Assembly (NCBI GenBank): GCA_032164295.1 | Contig: JAJHTX010000003.1 | Location: forward strand, 2,666,001-2,730,000 | Length of the DNA stretch: 64,000 nucleotides | Direction: 5' to 3' | Source: Inonotus obliquus | Taxonomy: Eukaryota; Basidiomycota; Agaricomycetes; Hymenochaetales; Hymenochaetaceae | In this document: in pieces, positions 12,679 through 24,443 of the stretch | Position numbering within the stretch: position 1 is the stretch's first letter | How the letters are laid out: every line of letters starts with the position of its first letter | Program-made: the position numbers and the translations under genes | The notes under the pieces: model-generated | Told to the model about the DNA's origin: nothing | What the model saw: the letters and a program-made list of their open reading frames with translations, nothing else | The model's database searches: none

Positions 12679-13875
12679 ATGTTCGTACTCTCAACGGTCA
12701 AGGCGAGTGCTTTTGTGATTGGGCTAGCCTAGGTGTGCTTAAGCGTAGTCGATGCCCAGGACACAGTAGCTCTCCAGCCATCAACTTTTTCATTACCAGC
12801 AGAGCAAGCTATCATCAACGAGCTGAACAAGAAGTACGCAAACCGCGTCTTGCACGATGTTGGGCTATGTATATGTGTATTTGACATTGCCCAAGCCGGG
12901 GAAGGGAAAGTAAGATACGGAGATGGATGTTATTGGCATAAAGGTACTTCGTCTTACTCGTTCATCGCGTTTATTTGCCTATTAAACGAGATGGTTTATA
13001 TTTGGATAGTGGTATTCCGGATGGTGGTGTTTCGACCGTTTGCTGGTGAAGTTATACTCGCGAAAGTCAAATCTTCGGATGAGGAAGGAGTTCGGCGTAT
13101 GTGGCTCCCTAAGCGATATGATCAGTGCTCATGTACTCATGTAAACCTCTTCAGTATCCATCGGCTTCTTCGACGACATGTACATACCACTTTCATACCT
13201 ACCCGTACCCTCCGCATTGTCGGTATTCCATTCCATCTTTCCATACTCTACACACCTATGCTTACATACCCACTGACAGTGACCCGAACGAGCGCGCACA
13301 CTTCTGGATAGCCCGACACGAACCACTGGAATCTGACCCAAACCATGTCTGTACACAACACGAATTACTCGACACGCCCACTTCGGAGCGAATGTACATC
13401 GATACGGGGGACGTACTTCGTGTACGCGTGGAGAGCGATGAATTTTATGATGACGAACCCGGGCCGCCGAAAGCTACTGAAGGCGGCGTTATGCTAGCTA
13501 AAACGGAACGCCGAAGACCACCGTACTCAATTATTGTGAGTTTTACTTCTCTCAAATTCTCGTCGATTGATCCCCTGCTGTTCCTGTGGATACCCTGAAT
13601 TAACCCGGATCACAATTCGCATTTTTTCATTGCATTGCGACCTTCCTTCGCACTTTTTCTCGGTCTCGTTCGGGATTCATGGTCTAACTATCTTTGTCTC
13701 TGTTCCTTTCCTTCTTTCATCTTAGTGTTCGATTGCCGAACAAGGTCTCGGTCCGATATCGTGGTGGAAGCAATCTGAAGGAGAGGAGGAAGACGCCGAA
13801 GCAGAAGCCGAAGCAGAAGCCGAAGCAGAAGGAGAGTACGGAGACGAAATGGTCGATGGGATGGAGGAAGGCTGA
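12679..13875 (+). CDS. RPC25: RNA polymerase III subunit Rpc25 (RPC8, Rpb7-like)
   Basis: This is the Pol III stalk subunit that pairs with Rpc17 and is needed for initiation on tRNA and 5S genes. Six exons give about 254 residues. The N-terminal SHS2/RPB7-N part (MFVLSTVK, then EQAIINELNKKYANRVLHD and GLCICVFDIAQAGEGKVRYG) and the C-terminal OB/S1-like part (VVFRPFAGEVILAKVKSS, IGFFDDMYIP, FDPNERAHFW) match the family throughout. The ending IAEQGLGPISWW is nearly universal. After it comes an unusual acidic tail with alternating Glu-Ala (DAEAEAEAEAEGE). The first intron (12703-12759) starts with GC rather than GT. Without removing it the conserved start MFVLSTVK cannot be joined to DTVALQPS. 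Confidence 0.93.
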
Positions 13876-15186
13876 ATTGGGTTGGACTTTCTAGGCCGTG
13901 TCTCTGACAGACTAGGCTACCTGGCTACCTCCTCTCATCGCATTCTACATTCTACGATGATCGCACCACATTATTCTCTCGGATCCAAGTGTAACAACAT
14001 CGCCACTATCATTCAAAGAAACCTCCTCCCATTCGTCCCCAATATCTCATCATCATCATTAGCATCATCACATTATCTCATCTCCAAAGTTCCTTCCGGT
14101 CATCCCTCGCTCAGCATCCCCACGCTCAGGACCTACCCTACCCTGACCTGTTCCACGTCGGCATATTTTCCGATATACAGTGCACAGCCAATCAGCGCCA
14201 GTGCCGACCGATGCGAACTGCGAACTGCGAACTGCAAATTACGTTCTTGAAGCCCGATACCCGATACAGCCGTATCCCTGTTACCACCCTCGAAAAATAC
14301 TCAGGGGCAAGGTATGGGTATGGGACAAGGATCTACACATCTACGTATCTCTATCAAGCGAACGACACTATCAACATTCAACATTTAGCATTACTAGTCA
14401 TAGACAAAGACGAAATCTCCGTTTACGCTGCCACCGGGAACCATCACCTTCCGAGTTACGGAACTTCATATGATCGAATCCTCGAAGAACGTAACGAACG
14501 TATAAACAATGTACGTACAAAGCACGAAGCGCGAGACAAACAAATGCGGTATAATTTATCCATATCTATCAGATATGTGGTACATTGTACTTGTACCTGT
14601 GCACGGATCTATCGGTTTGTCTTTCGCTATGAGCTATCAGCTGTGCACTGTGATTGACGCTTCAATCCTTAGGAATGATTATTGCGTGCTCGACAAAGGC
14701 AAAGAACAAATGCGGATTTCCGTAATTTGTCTATCATTCTATGTATGTATCAGTCCTAGATAAAAAGAGAATAGATTAGAGACAGCCAATTTACAGTACC
14801 ACCAGATCTTTACAAGAACGAGGGCTTCTCGAATTACAAATACCATACAAACATGCGGACATGACATACGAACAACAGACCATACGATCTAATAAAGTCC
14901 GGAAATTGTAGAATGTAGAACGAGGAACGGAGGATGGACTACGGGGATAGAGCACGAAGTACAGATGACATGAAGAACGCCGAGGCCGACGAAAACGAAG
15001 TAGGGGATCCACCAAGTAATCACAAAGCACAGCAAGAAACAACAAGAAGCGACAAGAACGAAATGACGAAATGACGGGATAAAAAGTGGTATGACAAGGA
15101 GCAAACTATCAAAAATGACAAAAGTGGGGAAAGAGATGCACTGAACGGAGCCCGAGTCTTGAAGAGCTTCATCAGCCATGTCATCA
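13876..15186. other. Convergent intergenic region, 1.3 kb
   Basis: This lies between the 3' ends of RPC25 and the first zinc-cluster factor. A short tandem repeat of the 7-mer GCGAACT occurs near 14212-14236. A 148-codon open frame from 14211 exists, but it has no recognisable domain, begins inside that repeat and has no plausible intron structure. I do not call it a gene. Confidence 0.5.
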
Positions 15187-18100
15187 CTACCCACTCATCC
15201 CAGCGCTCATCTGAGTAACGAAATCAATCCAAGCCGTATGCATACTCGGCATATTCGTCTCAGGTGTGATATCCCTTCGTCCTTGATGACCTTGGCCATG
15301 TCCGAGTCTGAGTCCGTGTCCGTTCACACCTACATTTCCACCGGTGTTAGAAGTTGTTGCGTAACTCCTCGTTACCGTATCAATACCGCTTAGACCGTTC
15401 AAACCGGTTGCACTGCCACTTACGCCACTGGTACCGTTTCCGTTAGTTGTCGGGCCGTCGTATGACATTGTTTGATCTTGCTCGAATCCAGCAGTTGTAC
15501 CGGTGTTGGAACCTCCGGATAGTTGCATGGCCGCTCCATACCCGGTACTGCTCCCCGCAGTCCCGTAGTCGAATACGGGGAAATATTGTGGGAAGTAGTT
15601 TTGGTTACCACCAGCAGGGTGTTGTTGGTGTTGGTTTTGTGTCTGACTCGGTAAGACGAGTGGGTGACTCGTGGTTGACGACGATGCAGACGTCGGCGTT
15701 GTCAGCGTACCAGGCGAATGTAACTCTACCTGCGTGTGGTAATGCATAGCGCTCGAGTTGCTATCATCATACCGATACAATCCCGGACTCTGTTGGCTGC
15801 CAAATATCCCACTCTGATCTTGTGGCATCTGAGTAGCACGACCCTGCTGTGCACTAGGGGGGAAGTTGAAAGTTGAAAGATATTCCATGACGCTTGGATG
15901 TACACCTGCCGACGCATCTGGTAGCGGAAGAGGAACGACGGGATTGTGTGTGTTTGGTGAACGGGTCATGAGGAGTGGGGACGGCGACTTCGATTGTTCC
16001 TTCTGAGAAATTAGTCGCGTCTTTCCACCAAGCTTCGATAACTCGTCGTCAGAGTCCGGCTCTGGAGACCCTTCAATAAACGGCCTGTATGATAAAGTCG
16101 TGACAGGAGAAGTCCTGCCTTCCCGGTATTCTTGCAGTGAATACTGGGCTTTCGATTGCAGGTTTTGCATGATGCTCTAAAGCGAGGTAAATGAGTAATT
16201 CAATTCAAGCAACAGAAGCTTGGTACGATGACTCACCAAGACCTTTCCTGCGCGGAACTTACTAGCAACTCTTTCAAAGAGCTCGCAAGCCGAGTCAAGC
16301 TGAACCAATGCGGAAGGAGCAAGGCTCATTGACGGACAGCGAGTTACAATCGATCCAAGAACGACCTGCGAGGAGGGATAAGCGAGAACCTCGGAAAATG
16401 TAATAATGAGTTAATTACGGCGCAGGAGAACAAGTGTGTCCATAAGAACCATAACCTCTCAGTCGGCTCAGGCAACTGAGAGTCAAGGTCACGGACTAGT
16501 GCAACAAGCGATCCTGCGCTACGATATGCTGCAATGACGGAAGTACCATAGGGCGAACCAAGTGGGTCCTTGGGGTTGTCACCGATAGCACGAGCGAAGA
16601 AGCCTCGGTGCATATACAGCAAGTCTATCAAGATGAAGATAATCGTTCAGTCGATTCACTCCAAAGTCGTCTTTGGCAGCACGAGCACTCACTCATCTCA
16701 CGAATCGCCAATACAATATGCCTCTGCATGATTAACCCAAGCGAGTCCACCGCAAGATGATTTGCACCAGGGTCGGAACTTCCGAAACCAGCGACCTGGA
16801 GGACAGAAGGGACCGGGAACGCGCGTAACTTGCGGTCGAGTTGCAAGATCGTTTGGTAGCTTGGTGCTTTAGCTCCGAAAGCCTGGTCGTGTACTACGCT
16901 CATGCATTCTGCAGAGAAGCGGTGTTTCCAGGTGTCGACTGAGAGAGAAGTTAGTCTAGTCCGGGATTCAGTTCACAGTTGTAATTGCTACGACTTACAG
17001 CTTCGCTCCCCTGTCGGGTCTTCGAGTGGGTGAGGGAACTTGCAGTCCACGTGCGGAAGGGAGAAGGAAGGTGGTCGACCGAACGTCAGGCACTGTACAG
17101 GGCATGAATACAACGTTCTATGGTTAAAGACCTTGGAAAGTACGGTGCTAACCTGCCACGAGTCGTACGTGTAGAGCTCCCAGAACGTTTCTCGACGCGT
17201 CTGAGTCTCTGCCTCGGACATCTTCCATCTTGTGCTATCCCGGTCTAAGCATGAAAGATCCAATTAGTAAATCCATAATACAAGGAGCATGCCTCTGAAA
17301 CATACGCAAGCCGATCTGGAGCAAACACAATGTAAGTATTCCTGAAGTTTCCACGCATGTAACTGTACACTCACGCTTTGAGCAAGTTTGACCGCAAAGC
17401 CCATAATGATCCATCTCGAACCGCTACCCGTCCCGTGCCGGTCGGCCAAGAATAGATAATAGGATATCAAGAACTACGCAATGCAATGCAGAAACGGAAT
17501 TAGCACCGATCAACTTACGTGGGCTGCGGAGACGGATTGAAATAGAAAATACAGGGGTGATGCAATGCGCTTCAAAACAAGACCTGAAGCCGCACTCAAA
17601 GCACGCTTCGGGAAGTCCTGTATAGAGATTCGCGCATCCCACAAGGTGCAAATTCCCGCAAGTCCCCGTGCTAGGAAGGTCAGATCGAGCGCTCATAAGA
17701 GCCAAGATGGGACGAGGCGAAGAATCGCGAAGCCACATGGCAGAGTAACCAAATACCGAGAACAGCAGAAGGGGAAGCGAAAATATAACGTACAAGAGCC
17801 TGGACAGCATGCAAAGTCGGGTCATCAAAGATCGAGCTCTTGAACAAGGCTGCACGTGCAAGTTGGTGATACTTCTCCGCTTCAAGTCCATATGGTGGTT
17901 CGTTCGGATCCATAAGCGTCCCGATGGCAAGCAAAATGAAAATCAGTGCAAGCCGATGCGCTGATGCAGAGTCGCTAGGCGGGGATGGCGGCGAGAAGTT
18001 CTCGTTATAGAAGTGCTGGAAGACTTCTTCATCGAATTCTGCCCGAGAGATTGGGTTATACCTGTGTGTGAAGGCACATTGAAACGAGAAGAGGAGTAAG

Positions 18101-19470
18101 TTTTTGTTTCAGTATCACCATCAAGAAGCGAATCCCAGATTGAAACGAGATGATAACGTGTGGGGAAGGGAGAAAGAAGCTTTCGAATCTGGCAACCGGC
18201 GATGCCAAAGAACAAGGGCGAGAACGACGAGATGAAGAAACGGATACTCACATCCATGCTGCGCGCTGATAATAGATATCACGCAGCTCCATCGCCTTTT
18301 GCAGGGGAGGGAGATAGCCAACGAGGTTATTGAATCGACTGGTCGCGTGGGCCACAGGCGAGCTCGTCGGAGATGTGGGGAACGAATCACCTAGAGCGAG
18401 GATCTCCGGCGGTAGAACATGCTCGAGCGCATACGTCCTATCTTCCGACTCCTCTTCCGGGCTCTCATTCTGGGGAACAAAATTCTCGATCAGCATCATA
18501 TTCGTCATCAATATTTTTTTAGGAATAATGTCATATCAGTGAATGGTGTCAATGCCACGGGGATCGTGGATACACTGATGCGCTATGACCCGTGCGCGCC
18601 GGCCAAGAAGCAGGGAGAAGCAAGATCGATTGAACTTACTTGGAGGAAATACTGTAATTAATCATCACAGGGTAAAGCAACAATCAGCATTGAATCTACT
18701 AGGGGCTGAGATAGGCTACTCACCCAGGAATTGGCTGTATGCCCGTAGAACTTCGTGCTACCAGTCTGGCTGATGGAAATCGATCCAAAGGAGTCAACAA
18801 CGTCAGGACTCAAGTCATCCTTATTCTCATCCGAGCGATTAGGATCAGCTGTCTCCCGCTGTAAGGGCATTTTGATACGCAGTAGGTCGTCAGTAAGCAA
18901 CGGATGAGTATTCTGGGACAATTGCGAGTGGGACTCTCGTAGGGCGTCCTCAAGCTCTCGTACACGGCAGGACAGCTCGGAAATCTTTTCGTGTAATTCT
19001 TGGGTTGATGCCAGGACGAATCTGATTTGGTATGACCGCCGTGCATTGACATGAGTATTGCGGTGAATCTTTGATGTGTATGCGGGCGCGATGATAAAGG
19101 TGCATACCTATTTCCTTTACCTGTTGTAAGGGCTCCTATGTGAGTCATTTACTCGTTAGTCAATCATGCATGACTCAAGCACTGGAGCTGGGAGCTTTAC
19201 ACACCATCCGGGCAAATTGCAGCACATCCTCGTTTTACACAGGACTCGCAGGGTACTTTCCTGGAGCGTTGTAATATTCATCAGAACAATAATCCATGCG
19301 CTTAGCACGCTACGTGCAAATACTCACCTATCACATCTCAACTTCAACCTCCGACACTCAGCACATGAAAGTCGAGCGGCACCTCTTCGTCTGCGTTGAG
19401 GACCGCTCGATGCAGTGCTCGCTGTTCCCAAGAGGGAGCCAGAATGTTCAGAGCGTCTCGCAGCAGACAT
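15187..19470 (-). CDS. Zn2Cys6 fungal-specific transcription factor (paralogue 1)
   Basis: This is a nuclear regulator with a binuclear zinc cluster. The start (ATG complement at 19468-19470) opens MSAARRSEHSGSLLG. The cluster is spread over exons as CAECRRLKLRCDR (about 19345), then KVPCESCVKRGCAAIC (about 19240). Next comes the linker LTTGKGNR-FVLAST and a short coiled coil (HEKISELSCRVRELEDAL, about 18980), the usual dimerisation element. The middle homology region (Fungal_trans, PF04082 type) is clear from FWELYTYDSWQ (about 17190), SVVHDQAFGAK (about 16880) and LLYMHRGFFARAI (about 16600). The C-terminus is Gln/Ser/Gly-rich, like activation domains. More than ten short introns. It is closely paralogous, exon by exon, to the factor at 24444-28183 on the other strand. 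Target genes are unknown; the xylanolytic-activator-like label is family-level only. Confidence 0.85.
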
Positions 19471-21024
19471 ACTTGCAAGCGACGGCGAGTACAACGTCGA
19501 GTCTAGTATTCTTGATGGATAAGTGTAGGTCTAGGGGCGGTATTTGTAAGAGCGGGAGATGGGGGAATGAGGGACGGGGAAAGATGAATGATGGAGAAAT
19601 GACAGGTCTTAAGTGCTAAAGTACTCTATATCTATAATCAGTGCCACTCCAGTATACGTATCTACCATCATTAGAAAAAAAAACGGCGGGAACGCTCTCG
19701 GACGGGACGGACTGATTCTCTCTCGGATCTCTTTTCAGATTGAGGATATTGAAAGTCGCTGTATTCCTTCCCTCTTTTAGGCGCTCCTCCTCATTGAGGG
19801 CTGATGCTAGGAGTACGGCATATAGTCGACTCCATATATCAGGGTGGTGATGGGAGTATTTTGCTATGATAGCCGGACACAGCATCCGGTGATCTCACCC
19901 ACCTTATCCGGCTCTCTTCCGTCCTCGGCCCGAACATCTCTCGGCTCAGTATGTATCACTAGCACTTCCCGCCTCTACTAGTTCTCCGTTTCGCACTTTA
20001 TCGGCTACGATATCAAGTATAGCACATTATCGTCAAGGTCAAAACAATCGATACATGTTTCATATCCATACCCCCGTGTCTCGAGTCAAAGTAAACGCGC
20101 ACTAGAATCTTGTGTACTCGAGTACTATGCCGTACACATACCGAATACCGAATACCGACTCGGATCAGGGCTCAGGAGAGCAGCGGCGGGGACATGTTTA
20201 ATTGTATCGGTCTTGACATCCTCCGACCTCAAGTCCCGGGGTCCTACACCTCTCTCCGCCTCCAAAGTCCAGGTCTGCGCCTCGTGTCAATCGAACAAAC
20301 TGCCTTTTCAAGCTCTTTAGCAACGGTATTCCTCTCTCTTTTTTAAGCGCCGATAAAAAACAACATCACCAGCGCCTAAAATCGCCACGATCGTCTAATC
20401 AAGCGCCTCAAAAGAGCACCGACGCCAAACAACACTGCCCAACACAGACTCCCTGACACGGGATTGACGGAGGCATAAAAAAATTTGACCTGACCGTCGA
20501 TCAGGATTGAGTCTGATTCAGTGTATGCATGTAGGTCCACCGAAGATCTCAATTCCAATTCCAGCGGACACAGAAAAGATATCCTAGAAAGGACAAGTCT
20601 GGCTGAAGATCTGCGTCCACAGAAGGGTCCCCGGAGACCTCGTTTTTGAATCCGGCGACTGTGGCGGTTGAACGGTTGAACGGCAATACGGTCCGGGAAT
20701 CGCGTGGGCGGGTTAAGTAAGTCCTTGATGGTCGGAGGATGAGTCTGCCCTCCATCCTCACCGCAAACTTAACTTTTAATATTAATTTTATGGAAGCGCG
20801 TGTGAGGTGGTGAAAACGTGCCAGTGGACATCTTCGCATTTACTTTGTTCCTCGGCTTTTCTTCTTCGAGGATGGGGAGGAGGACGAGGACGGAATATAA
20901 AGCATTCTCGATATTAATATCGTACAACAAACTGCACCAGCAACGGTATATAAAAAAGCTAAAGTCCCATAAACAGGGAGAAATCATCAAGACATAAACG
21001 CAAACGCAAAACTCAAAACTGAGT
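19471..21024. other. Intergenic region, 1.55 kb
   Basis: This is upstream of paralogue 1 and downstream of the secreted His-rich protein. It contains a short tandem run of CCGAATA units near 20140-20158 and many mixed short open frames with no family signature. It probably contains the paralogue 1 promoter next to 19470. I see no gene. Confidence 0.5.
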
Positions 21025-23458
21025 CTATCGGATACGCGGTTCCTGCTGATACATCTTCTCAATAGCATCTTCATCGATCATATACGCCGGTGAATCGGTC
21101 GGCACCGACGCCGAACTATCCGAGCTTAACCCCGAATCCGATATCGATGAAGATGTCGATTCCATACTCGTGTCAGTACCCGAAGTGGAGATGGAGGTGG
21201 AAGTGGAAGTGGAGGCGCTATCAGTAGCAGTAGCAGATACACTCTCCCCATAGATATCCGTGGCGTCTGACGTTGCGTCTACTTTTTCCGCGGGAAGCCC
21301 CGAAGGTCCGGGATCGATTGTGCTCGTACTCGCATTGTCTGAAGTTGTCTCCGAAGCCGAAGCCGAAGCCGAGGAAGCTGTCATGGACGAGCTGAAAGAA
21401 CCGTCCTCAGTATTATCGCCGGGCCCATCATCCACACCCGAGTCCGAGCCCGAGTCAGAAGCATCATCGTCTGGTGCACTATTGACCACGTGTACAGCAG
21501 GAGCCATAGGCGTGAACACCAGCACTACGTTCTGTGCATCCGGCACCTGAGACGGGGAGGATACCGTTCCATTCACCGTTCCATTCAGCGTTTGTGTTAC
21601 GTCTCCAATCACTGATACCTGACCCGGCACGTGCTCCGGAGCGTATTTGTTCGATAAAGGAATCTTGAAATTCATCTGCTTCTCCTCCCTATTCGCAGTC
21701 GCATTGTTCAAATCGTTCAGACCCGCTGCACTCGAATTTTCTGTAGGTCCATCAGAAACCGAAAACCATCTAGGTCGTACAGTGCCAGTATTCGGGTTGT
21801 AGGCGAAGGTTTGCGACTGGTGCAATGACAACTCCGCCATCTTCCCCGCGTTCTCCAGGTCCGAAACCTTGTCCGAAAAGCACCTCTTCATGTACAATGG
21901 CGCGGGAGCCGGTGGGCTTGGATCATATGTAGCGCAATACGGTTTCATCGCCGCCTCTGTCGGTTCGAATATGAGGACTCGCAGCTGTACTTGCACATCC
22001 GCGGACCCTGAGTCGTCGCTCTTGGCAGACGTAGCAGCCTTGAGAATTGAGAGTGTATTTGCGAGTGTTGAACTAGGCGTGGAGGGAGCAGAAACACCAG
22101 GCGGTGTATTTGCAGCAAGGAAGAACTGTGTCTGTGTCGTGTTGGATGCATCGAGGACGAACGGACTATCATCATCAGAAGTGGATTTGGTACCGTTCGC
22201 AGAGGTCGAGCCGCCGCCAGGAGCCGAGGAAAGAATCAAAGATGCAAGCTTTTGTCTATTAGACCCGCCGACAGCCTTTAAAGACAAATGCGTGCGAGTG
22301 AAGGTAAGTACCTGGTTTACGAAGGCGAAGGACGACGCGGATGTGCTTACCATGATATCGATCGTCCCGGGAACACCAGGTGACTGATCGTCGAGAACCT
22401 CGGATCTCTTTTGCTGCCCCGAGGAAAAATCTCCGGAATCGGTATTGCCGCGGTGGTCATGGTGATGATGATCCCTCCTTTCGTGTACGTGCACTCTATC
22501 GTCATCGCCATTGACGACAATCTTATCGTGCTCATTGTGATGGTGGTGGTGGTGGTGATGCGATGACCTTGGCTGATTGGTATGCATGACAACTTTAGCG
22601 CCTTCAGATCCATGATTGGTACCGCGTTTGTTAGTTGCCAACTCGTGATGATCAAGTTCCCCGCCAAGGGTGGTTCTCCGTTCATGAATATGGACGTCAT
22701 CATGATCACCGTTCACAATCACTTTGTCGTGGTGGTGGTGGTGTCTGTGGTGATGTGGTTCCGGAGACCTAGGCAAGAGATTATACTTCTCGGAAGTCAT
22801 TCCTTGACGCGCATTTCCAATCTCGTATTTGCCGACCTTGAGACGCGGATCAAACTGGTCCCAAGTATCGTTACGGCTGGCTGCTTCTGCTGCCTTAGCT
22901 CTAGCCTCGTCCATCATCTCCTCCTTTTCGATCTCTGCAATCTCACGCTCCCGCTTGCCGTAGATCCTCGACCGCTTGTGTAGGCTGAATGTAGCTTGGG
23001 ATTCTTCGCGCTGCATGATGTTGCTTAATAGCTGGTGTGTGCTTGAGGCTGACAGAGCGTCAAAATGGTCCCATTCGCCATTTCTCAGTACGCGCCTCTC
23101 CTGAATGGAAAGATCCCGTAGTATCAGTTCGGACTATTCCACGAATAGCATAATAGCAAGTTTAACCCACCATCTCCTTGTGTTTGCGGCCTCCCTTTCC
23201 GTGCTTTTTAGATGTAGCGCCACCTCCAAACCTCCCTTTTGCAGATAGAGGGAGGGCGAAAGTAGGTTTGTCCTCGACCTTGCTCTTGCCCTTCGACGCA
23301 ATCGAAGAAGTGTGGTGGGTCTGATGATGAGAAGATTTGTCATGATGGCGTTCCACAAGGCCAATAGCGCGAGCATCAGCTTGTAGCATGAAAGAAGGCA
23401 TAGCAGCCGTAGCGACCAGCGCAGTAAGGAGGATGAAACGAGGTGAGAGGTAGACCAT
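21025..23458 (-). CDS. Secreted His-rich, Ser/Thr-rich protein with duplicated module
   Basis: No known family was recognised. Two exons (23458-23171 and 23100-21025, 70-bp intron) give 787 residues. The start at MVYLSPRF is preferred because it yields a clean signal peptide (hydrophobic ILLTALVATAAM, likely cut after ADARA). The upstream in-frame ATG at 23497 would bury that signal. His is enriched from the start (RHHDKSSHHQTHH). At about residues 210-310 there is an imperfect duplication: a poly-His run followed by DKVIVNGDHDDVHIHERR, then a second poly-His run followed by DKIVVNGDDDRVHVHERR. The centre is a folded-looking region (LRVLIFEPTEAAMKPY, RPRWFSVSDGP). The C-terminal 150 residues are Ser/Thr/Asp-rich, as in O-glycosylated wall proteins, with no hydrophobic GPI tail. 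Metal binding is inferred from composition. Confidence 0.78.
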
Positions 23459-24443
23459 GTTGGGCTGACGACAGCAAAAAGACTCCGAATAAGACAAAAT
23501 GCAGGGATATCAAAGAGAATGTTGGAATAGACGGCGCTGCCGATGAATATGTGTGATGTAGAAGTGTGGATAGGAAGTGTAGGTCACCAGGACCTTGTGG
23601 GAGATGCAAGAGCAGACTGGGGAGAGACATTGTGAAGAGGACGAATCTTATAGGTATTGTCAGCCTCAGATACTGGATCGAGAGAACTTGGTCTGAACCA
23701 CAACGGAGCTATCTCCGGGCAGACTGCGAGCGAGCTGTAAGTGTAGTCTGAGCACTGAGATGTCTTTTGCCTAGTTAGTGCAATTGGATTGAGACACTGT
23801 AAATGTGAGTAAGATGCGTCGTGGTACAAGGATCGTGATGCGTACGTGGAAGATGCCGAGAAGATTGATGGCATAGGTGATAGCAGATACCAGTGTATGA
23901 CATAAGATTCAGAACCATCCCAAGCAGGATTTCCAATCCCATCCTAATATCGTCTGCATAATCTTTTATTTTCATGTGAATGTCATATGACCAAAAGAGA
24001 GATGATGCACCGCACCCGAGTCACCAGTTGAGAAAACAGAGCATCCGCAAGAGCAGGAGAGGATGCTTTAAAGGCAACCTGAGGCACAGGTGGACAGCTT
24101 CTCTGAGATTACGGATTATTTCTGGAAATATAAGATCATCCCCCAGTCGGTGAACGGACGTCGAGTCAGGTCAGGTCAGTGGTCTAGACGCCATATTCGG
24201 CACAGTTTGAGTAACCCTGTCTATTGCCACTAAGCGTCTCCCGTGCCTTTGTCCTCTTCATCGTACACAACGCCGACGGCAATACCAGTCCTCCAGTCGT
24301 CGAAGCATCCAGCACTTGATCTTATCTGGCACGCGAAGTCCCGGCAATCACGAGCTTCTGGCTTCCAGCGACAGTCGGCCCACGACAACTTCTTTCGTCA
24401 GCAAGTGGCGGCGTTTCACCCACTTTGTGTATAAGCCACGACG
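23459..24443. promoter_or_regulatory. Divergent promoter region, His-rich protein and paralogue 2
   Basis: About 1 kb separates the starts of the secreted protein (-) and the second zinc-cluster factor (+). A GTCAG direct repeat occurs at about 24165-24180. No exon is supportable. Shared regulation of the two flanking genes is possible but not shown. Confidence 0.4.

Noticed and set aside
14211..14657. A 148-codon open frame on the plus strand
   Set aside because: It begins in a short tandem repeat, has no family signature and lies in the convergent 3' region of two genes.
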